A stretch of 33,039 nucleotides of DNA from Robertmurraya massiliosenegalensis JC6 (lineage in GTDB: Bacteria; Bacillota; Bacilli; Bacillales; Cytobacillaceae): positions 40,972 through 74,010 of the forward strand of contig NZ_HE978518.1 in the NCBI RefSeq assembly GCF_000311725.1, in the 5' to 3' direction. The notes beneath the pieces were generated by a model, which was not told the DNA's origin, made no database searches, and saw only the letters and a list, made by a program, of their open reading frames with translations. Numbering within the stretch: the stretch's first letter is position 1; each line of letters begins with the position of its first letter. Shown in pieces: positions 9,850 to 17,478 of this stretch. Position numbers and translations under genes: made by a program.

Positions 9850-10497
9850 TTACCAAAGCAATTCATATAATGGTCCATTAATGAGATTGGTATCAATCGG
9901 ACATACGTCTGAATCTCTACCATATTGCCAGCCCCAAACATTCGCTTTACAAGGTGGCTTTCGAGGTCGAAAGTTAGGTGCTCTTCTAGCCTTTGTTATT
10001 CCAGACTCTGGCTCAGCACTCCATAGAATCACCTGATTTCCTACTTTACTATCGTTTGCCACAGCTTCACAGTAGCTACGACTGAACGGGCCAGAGACAG
10101 GATCATGATAAATCCCAGGTTTATAGCCACTAGTATATATACCATCAACAAAACCTCTAATCCAGCTCTCATCTATATCAAAGTGATTTTCAATATTGGC
10201 AAAAACGACTTTGCCATTTGGTACCCCGATTCTCCTTGCTTGATAAATTGTATTTTGAGCAACTACTGCGCCTTCTCTATAACCGATAGCCTGATCGAAA
10301 TTGCTGTATATGGGAAGGACTTTAGTGCCGCTATTGTGGAGCAAGTGTACTTCTTCTTTTGTTAACACATCCACCTTTCCCGGGATAGGGGCTAAATATC
10401 TTCCCCAATAGGTTGGTTTCCCAAAGTTCTTTAGTACACAATCATATAAATCCTTCGATACCATAGTGGCTGAATCCACTCCCCAATAATATGGCAA
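9850..10497 (-). CDS. DUF1906 glycoside-hydrolase-like (GH25-like) protein
   Basis: A 215-residue single-domain TIM-barrel protein related to DUF1906/Rv2525c and GH25 lysozyme-like folds. Landmarks are the N-terminal WGVDSA strand with D8, the FGKPTYWGRYL segment, NIENHFD with E103, GYKPGIYHD, and the terminal WGWQYGRDSDVCPIDTNL containing Q191 and D202. No signal peptide is present, so export would need another route, or the protein acts in the mother cell or on an internalised substrate. The start is TTG 10497, preceded by AAAGGGGAT; no ATG is suitably placed. Peptidoglycan is the likely target class by analogy, but hydrolytic activity is unproven for this family. Confidence 0.82.
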   Translation of the reverse strand: MPYYWGVDSATMVSKDLYDCVLKNFGKPTYWGRYLAPIPGKVDVLTKEEVHLLHNSGTKVLPIYSNFDQAIGYREGAVVAQNTIYQARRIGVPNGKVVFANIENHFDIDESWIRGFVDGIYTSGYKPGIYHDPVSGPFSRSYCEAVANDSKVGNQVILWSAEPESGITKARRAPNFRPRKPPCKANVWGWQYGRDSDVCPIDTNLINGPLYELLW

Positions 10498-10610
10498 TGT
10501 ACTATCCCCTTTCTATAGAACTTCTTTAACTATAGATTTTATTCTCATTTCAGCTTGTCATAGACCAATATAATATTTTGAAAATGTTGTCATACAATCT
10601 GACACATTAG

Positions 10611-10838
10611 TTGAAAGTAGAGGAGGATCTGTATACGCTTATACTAATTATTAGAAGGGAGGACGGTCGTATCGAGAAAAAAAGGAAGTCATTCAAGTTT
10701 AGAAGGGTTGGAGTATTAAGTATCAGTGCTGCAGCCTCAGCACTGGCGGCTTCATATTTTTATGCATCAAACAAAACTAGAAATAGCAAAGATCAGTACT
10801 TTCCATTATCAAGAAATGATAGAGAGGAGAGATCTTAA
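10611..10838 (+). CDS. Possible small membrane protein, start uncertain
   Basis: An open frame ending at TAA 10838 encodes a basic patch (KKRKSFKFRR) followed by one hydrophobic helix (VGVLSISAAASALAASYFY) and a charged tail, the layout of a single-pass membrane peptide. The earliest start in frame is TTG 10611, without a ribosome binding site. Two good sites, AGAGGAGG near 10619 and AGAAGGGAGG near 10652, lie inside the frame with no standard start codon at proper distance. The gene may be real with an unusual start, or may be decayed. No family is recognised. Confidence 0.35.
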   Translation: MKVEEDLYTLILIIRREDGRIEKKRKSFKFRRVGVLSISAAASALAASYFYASNKTRNSKDQYFPLSRNDREERS

Positions 10839-10906
10839 TAAAATAGAAATGGATTCATTATCTTCAAATTTCATGGACCTAACTGTAGTCCTTTTATTTT
10901 GAGCAT

Positions 10907-10931
10907 AAAAAAAGGGAGAAACGATTCCCCC
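10907..10931 (-). terminator. Terminator after the coat-like gene pair
   Basis: Reverse strand: GGGGGAA, loop TCGT, TTCTCCC (7 bp with one G-U pair), then seven T, placed 2 bp after the stop codon. Confidence 0.8.
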
Positions 10932-10933
10932 GA

Positions 10934-11275
10934 TTATTGATATGGAAATTGCGTAGAGTAATTACTAAATTGCTGGTGAGCTTGATCGATTTTCTGTTGT
11001 TCAGCTGCCTCTAATTTATACCAACCTTTTTTAAACATAAGATTAAAAAGTTGTCTTGAACTATGATGCGTTTCTTCTAGCATTTTCAGTAAATCAATGT
11101 ATAACTGTTCATGACTTGCTTCACGTACAGCAATATTTAAACTGTCTGTTAAATATTTACACGTAGAAAGTCCATCATTCATAAAATCTCTTTCATTCAT
11201 TTCTGGTGTTTTTACTTTTGGCAATTGACCAGTAGATGGATTCGCTATTTGCTTGTTTTGTTGTTGGTTTTGCAT
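10934..11275 (-). CDS. CotF-family spore coat protein
   Basis: A 113-residue protein with a Gln/Asn-rich N-terminus (MQNQQQNKQIAN) and a helical coat-F domain: MNERDFMNDGLSTCKYLTDSLNIAVREASHEQLYIDLLKMLEETH followed by LFNLMFKKGWYKLEAAEQQKI, ending in a short Tyr-containing tail. This fits the small CotF/YraD/YraG-type coat proteins made in the mother cell late in sporulation. The start ATG 11275 is preceded by AGGTG; an ATG four bases earlier is out of frame. It follows the related 92-residue gene by 19 bp and shares its terminator, so both are probably one sporulation transcript. I could not identify a convincing sigma-E or sigma-K promoter. Confidence 0.85.
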   Translation of the reverse strand: MQNQQQNKQIANPSTGQLPKVKTPEMNERDFMNDGLSTCKYLTDSLNIAVREASHEQLYIDLLKMLEETHHSSRQLFNLMFKKGWYKLEAAEQQKIDQAHQQFSNYSTQFPYQ

Positions 11276-11294
11276 CCATTTTCACCTGCTTTCT

Positions 11295-11573
11295 TTAATG
11301 CTGTTGTCCTTGATTCGGATTCGGTACATTTGCCATGATCGTATTGTTATCCACTTGTAAGTGAGATAGTAAACGTTGATAATGATTTTGATGCATTCTT
11401 CCAGCCTGTTCGAATGCTTGCTTAATTTCCTGGTCATTTACTTGCTCGGCATAAAAGTGGAACTTCTTAAAAGCGAGTAATTCCCAAGACATAGCGTCCT
11501 TTAAATAAGACAAGTCTTTTGTCGTAATCGCCGGTGGTGGCGAAGACATCGGTGATTGCTGTGAATATTGCAT
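11295..11573 (-). CDS. CotF-associated small coat-like protein
   Basis: A 92-residue protein with a Gln/Ser/Pro-rich start (MQYSQQSPMSSPPPAITTKD) and a ferritin-like two-helix body (DLSYLKDAMSWELLAFKKFHFYAEQV, then QAGRMHQNHYQRLLSHL), ending in a Gln/Asn-rich tail. It resembles the short YraE/YraF-like partners encoded beside CotF-type proteins in Bacillus. It lies immediately upstream of the 113-residue coat gene on the same strand, 19 bp away. Both would assemble into the spore coat; direct evidence beyond similarity and pairing is lacking. Confidence 0.8.
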   Translation of the reverse strand: MQYSQQSPMSSPPPAITTKDLSYLKDAMSWELLAFKKFHFYAEQVNDQEIKQAFEQAGRMHQNHYQRLLSHLQVDNNTIMANVPNPNQGQQH

Positions 11574-11629
11574 AATCTACTCCTTTATTCGTTTTTTATT
11601 GTTATGATAATAAGAAAGGATAGAAAGAA

Positions 11630-11770
11630 TTATACTTCATTTCCCTTTTTCCCATCATTTCCTTTGTCAACTCCAGTTGCATTATTGACGGTTTGAGAGA
11701 CGAGGTTAAGACCTTGATCCATCGCATTCATAGAATCTGACTTTTGCCCTCGCTTATGTTCTTTCTTCAC
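11630..11770 (-). CDS. Small hydrophilic protein, 46 aa
   Basis: A reverse-strand frame starts at GTG 11770 behind a strong AGGAGGTG site 7 nt away. The product is very hydrophilic: a basic start (KKEHKRGQKSDS), a central NAMDQGLNLVSQTVNNATGV that could form one amphipathic helix, and a Lys/Gly/Asn-rich end. It is followed after 56 bp by the two coat-like genes on the same strand, so it is plausibly a sporulation-associated peptide. I do not recognise a family, and the SASP signature is not present. Confidence 0.6.
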   Translation of the reverse strand: MKKEHKRGQKSDSMNAMDQGLNLVSQTVNNATGVDKGNDGKKGNEV

Positions 11771-11902
11771 TTATGTACACCTCCTCATTTCTAGGTTTCC
11801 AATAACCAATTAGGTTATTCATATAAGGACATATCTTCTAAAAAACGACAAAATCACATACATATACGATAGTGATGAAATTGTTGCAAGGAGGTATGAC
11901 GT

Positions 11903-12229
11903 ATGAATTTTGAACAAGAAAGAGCCATTCTATTCGGAGAAAATTTAATTCATTTTGCTAAATATGTTTATCAAAGCAGTGATAAACACATTCTTTATGA
12001 TCCAGATAAATTTTTCCGGCTTACAAATCTAATAGAAGAATATCGCTTGCAAGTTTTAGGAGCAGAGATTGTACGCATAAATCAATTTAGTTGGGAACCT
12101 CGTGAAAGCGAACACTTAATTGAAAGAGCGAGTCAAGCAATCGCTACTATTGATGAATATATCGAAAATAACATGGATGGATTGTTTATTTTTTCTGCCC
12201 GTGTTCATACTTTAAAGAAGTATTATTAA
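11903..12229 (+). CDS. Hypothetical protein, 108 aa
   Basis: A soluble, mostly helical protein starting at ATG 11903, which is preceded by AAGGAGGTATGACGT. It is rich in aromatic and charged residues (FGENLIHFAKYVYQ, FSWEPRESEHLIERASQAIATIDEYIENN) and lacks membrane segments or cysteines. It is divergent from the small coat-associated gene on the other strand. I do not recognise the family; its spacing from the next gene allows co-transcription, but a separate promoter-like TATAAT lies at about 12262. Confidence 0.7.
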   Translation: MNFEQERAILFGENLIHFAKYVYQSSDKHILYDPDKFFRLTNLIEEYRLQVLGAEIVRINQFSWEPRESEHLIERASQAIATIDEYIENNMDGLFIFSARVHTLKKYY

Positions 12230-12301
12230 AGAGTGTATTTTACCGATTAAAGTTTGAACGTTATAATAAAGGGGATAAAGAAGTCAAAGGGGAAAATTTG
12301 C

Positions 12302-12496
12302 TTGAACACTAAACGTATCACTTTTATTATTCCAATCATGATTGTTGTTGGAGTGGTATCTATTTGGATGCTACAAACAGGCTATTCCGAAATCGACTTT
12401 TCCATTAGAATGATTATTACTCTCGGAGCGGTCATTTTTTCTGGAATTATTTCCTATTTTCTCTTTCCTGAGAATGAAGGCAATAAACGAGGATGA
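12302..12496 (+). CDS. Small two-helix membrane protein, 64 aa
   Basis: The start is placed at TTG 12302 because AAAGGGG lies 9 nt upstream; a longer frame from TTG 12254 would begin inside the promoter region and has no site. The product has two hydrophobic helices (ITFIIPIMIVVGVVSIWML and MIITLGAVIFSGIISYFLF) separated by a short polar loop, and a charged C-terminus. It was probably missed or extended by automated start choice. Function unknown. The terminator beginning within its last codons closes the unit. Confidence 0.65.
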   Translation: MNTKRITFIIPIMIVVGVVSIWMLQTGYSEIDFSIRMIITLGAVIFSGIISYFLFPENEGNKRG

Positions 12497-12520
12497 AATC
12501 TATTGGTTTCATCTTTTTTT
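12492..12520 (+). terminator. Rho-independent terminator
   Basis: GATGAAA and TTTCATC form a 7-bp stem with an 8-base loop and seven following T. The stop codon of the small membrane protein gene lies in the left arm. Confidence 0.85.
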
Positions 12521-12605
12521 GTTTTATCAAATGCGGAACAGTAGAAAATAAGAAAAGATTTTTGTACACTTATGTCTAGCGCAGGGAAAAAGAGAGGATG
12601 TTAGT

Positions 12606-13463
12606 ATGTTTAATTTTGCAAATATCGATTGGGACAGTTTGTTCATTAAAGGCGGAATGATAGTCCTACAAATAATTGGCGTATTGATTGCCTATTGGCT
12701 CATTAGACGAATTATTCGAAAAATCCTTGATCGTACATTTCAAAATGTCATGAAGCGTCAAGATATAAGTGAAGGTCGAGCATTAACATTGCATCGATTA
12801 ACTGAAAATATTTGTTCATATGCATTGATTTTTGTTCTTATCCTTACTGTATTTAGTATTCTTAACATCCCTATCGCAAGTTTACTCGCTGGTGCTGGTA
12901 TTGTTGGACTAGCAGTTGGTTTTGGCGCACAGGGCCTTGTTAGTGACGTCGTGACAGGCTTCTTCCTGCTATTAGAAAAACAAATCGATGTCAATGATTA
13001 CGTCACTGTTGGCAACTATGATGGAATTGTCGAAGCGGTAGGATTGAGAACAACGCAAATTCGTAGCTTCGATGGGACACTACACTATATTCCGAATCGT
13101 GAAATTACGAGTTTAAGCAACCATTCTCGCGGAAATATGCGTGCGTTGGTTGATATCGGAATTTCTTATGCAGATGATATAGATAAGGCAGTTGATGTGA
13201 TGCAGCGAGCGTGTGAAAGAGTTGCAGAAGTGACACCAACGATTGTAGAAGGACCAAATGTTCTTGGTGTACAAGCCTTTGGCACATCTGATGTCATTCT
13301 GCGTGTTATTGCAAAAACAGTAAACGGAGAGCAATGGACAGTAGAACGATTATTAAGAAAAGCAATCAAAGAAGCATTTGATGAAAATGGGATTGAAATC
13401 CCATTCCCGCATCAAGTATTTATTCAAAGAAATGCTGATACACAACAAAAATCATTAGGGTAA
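12606..13463 (+). CDS. MscS-family mechanosensitive channel (YkuT-like)
   Basis: A 285-residue small-conductance mechanosensitive channel. Three hydrophobic helices precede the domain; the pore-lining third helix contains the Gly/Ala-packed stretch ASLLAGAGIVGLAVGFGAQGLVSD in the typical position, followed by the beta domain with LEKQIDVNDYVTVGNYDGIVEAVGLRTTQIRSFDGTLHYIPN and the C-terminal alpha/beta vestibule domain ending in IPFPHQVF. Such channels open under membrane tension to release solutes during hypo-osmotic shock. Size matches B. subtilis YkuT. The gene is monocistronic between two terminators, with GAGAGGATG upstream of ATG 12606. Confidence 0.95.
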   Translation: MFNFANIDWDSLFIKGGMIVLQIIGVLIAYWLIRRIIRKILDRTFQNVMKRQDISEGRALTLHRLTENICSYALIFVLILTVFSILNIPIASLLAGAGIVGLAVGFGAQGLVSDVVTGFFLLLEKQIDVNDYVTVGNYDGIVEAVGLRTTQIRSFDGTLHYIPNREITSLSNHSRGNMRALVDIGISYADDIDKAVDVMQRACERVAEVTPTIVEGPNVLGVQAFGTSDVILRVIAKTVNGEQWTVERLLRKAIKEAFDENGIEIPFPHQVFIQRNADTQQKSLG

Positions 13464-13472
13464 TCGTAATAA

Positions 13473-13503
13473 AGCCGCTCAACCTTTTAGTGGCGGCTCT
13501 TTA
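13473..13503. terminator. Terminator between MscS and the convergent DinB-like gene
   Basis: AGCCGC and GCGGCT arms (with further partial pairing) are followed by TCTTT. It lies between the convergent stop codons at 13463 and 13508 and may serve both. Confidence 0.7.
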
Positions 13504-13507
13504 TACC

Positions 13508-13966
13508 CTATAGAAATTTCTTAATATTTAAAATCACTTGTAAATGCATGCCCTCATGGAAGATCGTGCGAATGAGCACCTGTTCAATTGTGTGCATTCC
13601 CATTTCTGTCGCTTCAAACACTTCTTCTAGTCGGTCACCGAATCGATTCCTTATTTCATTTGGTTGGTTTTGTAAAAGTATCTTTAATTCTTCTAACTTT
13701 GGCGTTTCAGACGTAAAATTACTAGGGGATGTTCCGTAACCAAACCACTTATGAAAGCCTGCAGGCACGTCTGCTTTTTCCTTTGTAACAGCCTGAATCC
13801 AGAGATATTGATCTAAATAAATATGTCCTAAATTCCAACGAATATTATTGTTAAAACCTGGTGGAATGAACTCCGCTTTCTTCTCATTCACATCCTTAAT
13901 TGCTTCTAAAATCTCAGAACGATATGTTTCTAATTGATTGAATAGTATTTCTTGTCTCTTATTCAC
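13508..13966 (-). CDS. DinB/YfiT-superfamily protein
   Basis: A 152-residue four-helix-bundle protein. The metal-binding histidine triad of the DinB-like fold is visible: H48 in WNLGHIY and H137/H141 in the HEGMH motif near the C-terminus. Members bind a divalent metal and many act as thiol-dependent S-transferases, for example with bacillithiol in BstA/YfiT; the specific substrate here is not evident. The start ATG 13966 is preceded by a GGAGAGAAGATC region. The gene is monocistronic, convergent with mscS and divergent from pepF. Confidence 0.88.
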   Translation of the reverse strand: MNKRQEILFNQLETYRSEILEAIKDVNEKKAEFIPPGFNNNIRWNLGHIYLDQYLWIQAVTKEKADVPAGFHKWFGYGTSPSNFTSETPKLEELKILLQNQPNEIRNRFGDRLEEVFEATEMGMHTIEQVLIRTIFHEGMHLQVILNIKKFL

Positions 13967-14122
13967 GATCTTCTCTCTCCTTATAATGTTTTCATCAAAA
14001 GAATACGAGATATATTTGAAAAATCCTGCTCCATTTTCGCCATTATCTTAATTCTTGGACAATTTTATTTTGTTTTGGAATAATAGAAGTAGCTAAACAT
14101 TAAAAATAAAGGAGTGCAGCGA

Positions 14123-15913
14123 GTGACAACAACATACAAATCAAGGGCAGATGTCCCTTTAGAAGAAAAGTGGAATTTAGAAGATCTCTACGTCAGTCTT
14201 CAAAAATGGGAAGAGGACTTACAAGCGATAGACAAAACTGCAGTGGAATTAAAAACTTTTGATGGCAATATACATAACGGAACCCAGTTGTTTCAATTTT
14301 TAAAAAAGCAAGAGGAATTATCCTTTAAGTTCAACCATGTGTTTGCTTATGCCATGTTAAAGGTCGATGAGGATACTCGTGATACAGCATCTCAATCATT
14401 AATTGACCGGGCGAGAGCCTTAAGTGTAAAAGTTAGTTCTGCAACGTCATTCTTTATGCCGTTCTTGCTTGGTCTAAATGAAGAAACGTTAAAAAAATAT
14501 ATTGCTGAAGAAGAAGGATTAGCTTATTTCGAGGAGGATTTATTTGAATCATTTCGCTACAAAAAGCATGTTCTGAGCAAAGAGCAAGAGGCCATTATGT
14601 CTCAGCTTGGTGAAGCATTATCCGCACCAGCAAATACATATGGAATGATCAATAACGCCGATATTAAATTTGGAGAAGTGACCAATGATAAAGGGGAAAA
14701 AATTGAACTGACACGGGGGATGTATTCAAAACGAATTGAAGATGAAGACCGAGAGAAAAGAAGAGAGGCTTACAGAGCTTACTACAAACCTTATCTTCAA
14801 ATGAAAAACTCAATCGCTTCAACTTTATCAGCTGCCATTAAAAATAATGTCACTACCTCAAAAATCCGCCACTATCCGTCGGCACTTGAAAAAGGATTGT
14901 TTGCTGATAATGTTCCAAAAGCGGTATATGAGAATGTAATACAGGCAACGAAAGAAAACATTGCTCCATTACACCAGTATTCTCAATTACGAAAGGAAAT
15001 ACTTGGGCTAGATGAGCTAAGACAATATGATATGAATGTTCCACTGGTAAGCGGTGTTAAGCAAGATATTCCTTTTGATAAAGCTTATGAAGTGATGTTA
15101 AAGGCTTTAGCACCACTAGGTGAAGATTATATTCATACATTGAAGGATTTCAAGAAGTCTCGGTACTTTGATGTGAGAGAAACTCCAGGTAAACGTTCAG
15201 GCGCTTATAATCTCGGAGTATACGGTGTTCACCCATTTATTCTTTTAAATCATCAAGATGATCTGGATAGCTTATTTACGCTCGTCCATGAATGTGGTCA
15301 TGGAGTTCATAGCAAATTAAGCTCCCAATATCAGCCGCAAATTACGGCACGTTATAGTATATTCGTCGCTGAAGTTGCTTCCACTGTTAATGAAGTATTG
15401 CTAATTAATTATTTGCTTGAAAACGAAAAAGATGAAAAAATGAAGCGTCACCTTCTCAATCATTTTATCGATAAATTTAGAGGGACATTCTTCACACAAG
15501 TAATGTTTGCCGAATTCGAAAAGTTAACACATGAAAAAGCCGAACAAGGTGAACCTTTAAATGTTGAGATTTTTAATGCTATTTATGAAACCTTATTAAA
15601 AGAATACTATGGCGAAGCAATCATACTTGACGAAGAAGTTAAATATGGGTGGGCAAGAATTCCACATTTTTATCGACCATTCTATGTTTATAAGTATGCG
15701 ACAGGATTTGCATCAGCGATTCATATTGCGACAAATCTTTTAGAAGGAAAGGAAGACTTCTTACATTCTTATTTAGAATTCTTAAAAAGCGGCAGCTCTG
15801 ATTATCCATTAGAACTATTGAAGAAAACAGGCGTCGACTTAACATCTCAAGAACCGATCAAGAATTCTTTGGTGAAATTTAAGGAGCTAATTGAAGAATT
15901 TGCTTCTTTATAA
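14123..15913 (+). CDS. pepF: Oligoendopeptidase F (M3B metallopeptidase)
   Basis: A 596-residue cytoplasmic zinc peptidase that cleaves oligopeptides of roughly 7-17 residues. The N-terminal helical domain begins with ADVPLEEKWNLEDLY, and the catalytic HECGH motif (H389, E390, H393) is followed by the third-ligand helix region VAEVASTVNE, as in M3 enzymes. GTG 14123 is chosen as start because GGAG lies 8 nt upstream; GTG 14114 overlaps that site. Length is close to B. subtilis PepF/YjbG (about 609). Terminators bound it downstream. Roles attributed to PepF in Bacillus include peptide turnover and modulation of signalling-peptide levels in sporulation. Confidence 0.96.
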   Translation: MTTTYKSRADVPLEEKWNLEDLYVSLQKWEEDLQAIDKTAVELKTFDGNIHNGTQLFQFLKKQEELSFKFNHVFAYAMLKVDEDTRDTASQSLIDRARALSVKVSSATSFFMPFLLGLNEETLKKYIAEEEGLAYFEEDLFESFRYKKHVLSKEQEAIMSQLGEALSAPANTYGMINNADIKFGEVTNDKGEKIELTRGMYSKRIEDEDREKRREAYRAYYKPYLQMKNSIASTLSAAIKNNVTTSKIRHYPSALEKGLFADNVPKAVYENVIQATKENIAPLHQYSQLRKEILGLDELRQYDMNVPLVSGVKQDIPFDKAYEVMLKALAPLGEDYIHTLKDFKKSRYFDVRETPGKRSGAYNLGVYGVHPFILLNHQDDLDSLFTLVHECGHGVHSKLSSQYQPQITARYSIFVAEVASTVNEVLLINYLLENEKDEKMKRHLLNHFIDKFRGTFFTQVMFAEFEKLTHEKAEQGEPLNVEIFNAIYETLLKEYYGEAIILDEEVKYGWARIPHFYRPFYVYKYATGFASAIHIATNLLEGKEDFLHSYLEFLKSGSSDYPLELLKKTGVDLTSQEPIKNSLVKFKELIEEFASL

Positions 15914-15919
15914 AATGGG

Positions 15920-15960
15920 AAAACAGCCGAATTTGAAATCCTTTGGCTGTTTTCTTTCTT
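15920..15960 (+). terminator. Terminator after pepF
   Basis: Ten-bp arms GAAAACAGCC and GGCTGTTTTC flank a 15-base loop and lead into a T-rich run, 6 bp after the pepF stop codon. Confidence 0.8.
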
Positions 15961-15977
15961 TCGAACGGAGGGGTAAC

Positions 15978-16625
15978 TTGTTCTTAAATATCATTTTTTC
16001 GATTATCTTTATCGTAAGTGTCTACTCCATTATTCAATATCGCCAAAACTTACGTGTTGCAGCCAGCAGGTCAAAGGATGCTCTTTTTCCTAAAGATCAG
16101 ACGGAAATGGATGGAATTCTTATTCCACCGGAGTGGAAGAGGATGGAACCCTTATCGAAACATACGAGGTCCTATCAACATGTTAAATGGGCAACCATTA
16201 TAGCACTCGTTTTGTTGACAGTCCTATTAACATTTGCACTTACTACGGACATCCTTCATTCATCATTCTTAAGCTTTGCTTATTTATTTTTTACCTTCAT
16301 AAAATTCATTAAGCATAAAGGAAACCTCTATATCTTATCGGATGGATTAATTTTGAATGGGAAATTTTATTCTATATATCAAATTAAATATTTTGAAACC
16401 GAACAAATTATTCGTTGGCATGAATTATACGGACTAGATAATCGGCTCAATAATCGTTATAAATTAAGTTTTACAATCAAACATCAATTAACTTCACCTT
16501 TCTTTGTTATAGAAAGTGAGGATCAACTAAATCGCATCGTTTCCATCCTTAGTGAACACGGAATATCTCGAAGTGTTGATAATGATCCGAGTAAGGTTAC
16601 GAGTGAGCAATTGCATAATAACTAA
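15978..16625 (+). CDS. Membrane protein with C-terminal PH-like domain
   Basis: A 215-residue protein starting at TTG 15978, chosen because GGAGGGG stands just upstream and because earlier in-frame codons lie in the pepF terminator. An N-terminal transmembrane helix (LNIIFSIIFIVSVYSIIQY) is followed by a cytoplasmic linker, two further hydrophobic segments at about 72-110 and a C-terminal region (LYILSDGLILNGKFYSIYQI, LSFTIKHQLTSPFFVIESED) that reads like the small bacterial PH-like domains of YdbS-type proteins. I do not recognise a named family. The DUF2161 gene follows after 67 bp on the same strand, and co-transcription is possible. Confidence 0.65.
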   Translation: MFLNIIFSIIFIVSVYSIIQYRQNLRVAASRSKDALFPKDQTEMDGILIPPEWKRMEPLSKHTRSYQHVKWATIIALVLLTVLLTFALTTDILHSSFLSFAYLFFTFIKFIKHKGNLYILSDGLILNGKFYSIYQIKYFETEQIIRWHELYGLDNRLNNRYKLSFTIKHQLTSPFFVIESEDQLNRIVSILSEHGISRSVDNDPSKVTSEQLHNN

Positions 16626-16692
16626 TCTCCTTCATCGAAGGAAAATACAATCCATGTTATACTAACCTTCAGAAAGCATGAGGGGAAAATCA

Positions 16693-17421
16693 ATGGCTAA
16701 AGAGAAAAAATATGAAAAAGATTTATTTCCACCCGTACAAAAGTATTTTTCTAAACTCAAATACGAGGTTTATGGAGAAGTAAACGACTGCGATGTCGTA
16801 GCCGTTAAAGAAGATGAATTGATTATTATAGAATTAAAATTACATTTCAACAGCGATTTACTGATTCAAGCAACGAACCGACAGCGTCTTACAGATCAAG
16901 TATATATCGCTATTCCAAAACCACGTTTTAAACGAAACTCAAAAAAATGGCATGATATGTGCCATCTATTAAAGAGATTAGAACTTGGTTTGATAGTCGT
17001 AACTTTTTTAAAGAATGATGCAAAACTGGAAGTAATAATAGAGCCAGGTCCATATGATCGAAAAAGTAGTATTCAAAGCTATAAGAAAAGACGCCAAAAG
17101 CTATTAGAAGAGATTAAAGGAAGAAATATAAACGATAATATTGGCGGTAGCAATCAAACGAAAATCATGACTGCCTATAAGGAAAATTGTATTCAGATTG
17201 CAACTTACTTCCTTCACCACGGGCCATTATCACCGAAAAAGCTGAGACAATTGGGAACAGGGGAGAAGACATTATCGATTTTATATCAAAACCATTACGG
17301 CTGGTTCAGAAGAATTGAAAGAGGAGTCTATGATCTTAGTGAGATAGGAAAAAAAGAACTCACCAGCTATCCAAAGGTTGTAGACTACTACACAACCTTG
17401 ATTGCACAAGTTAATGAATAA
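16693..17421 (+). CDS. DUF2161 PD-(D/E)XK nuclease-like protein
   Basis: A 242-residue protein of the DUF2161 family, placed in the PD-(D/E)XK phosphodiesterase superfamily. The nuclease core is recognisable: D34 in NDCDVVAV and the E47-x-K49 motif in IIIELKL, followed by a QATNRQRLTDQVYIAIP segment. The C-terminal third, after about residue 155, has a winged-helix look (GPLSPKKLRQLGTGEKTLSILYQNHYGWF) consistent with DNA binding. The start ATG 16693 follows GAGGGGAAAATCA. No methyltransferase or other restriction gene is adjacent, so it is not an obvious restriction enzyme; nuclease activity and target are undetermined. Confidence 0.85.
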   Translation: MAKEKKYEKDLFPPVQKYFSKLKYEVYGEVNDCDVVAVKEDELIIIELKLHFNSDLLIQATNRQRLTDQVYIAIPKPRFKRNSKKWHDMCHLLKRLELGLIVVTFLKNDAKLEVIIEPGPYDRKSSIQSYKKRRQKLLEEIKGRNINDNIGGSNQTKIMTAYKENCIQIATYFLHHGPLSPKKLRQLGTGEKTLSILYQNHYGWFRRIERGVYDLSEIGKKELTSYPKVVDYYTTLIAQVNE

Positions 17422-17459
17422 AAGCTAGTCTGAAGTACTCCAAGCTTTGGACTAGCTTT
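17421..17459. terminator. Bidirectional terminator
   Basis: Ten-bp arms AAAGCTAGTC and GACTAGCTTT enclose a 19-base loop. It lies between the convergent ends of the DUF2161 and DUF1287 genes, with T-runs available on both sides. Confidence 0.8.
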
Positions 17460-17478
17460 CAATTTTTTCACATGGTAG

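Noticed and set aside
9759-9941. 60-codon reverse frame overlapping the DUF1906 gene end
   Set aside because: Mostly an alternative-frame shadow of the DUF1906 gene, with no ribosome binding site.
16693-17421. DUF2161 gene as part of a restriction or defence system
   Set aside because: No methyltransferase, helicase or other defence gene lies nearby, and the gene sits between housekeeping-type single genes.
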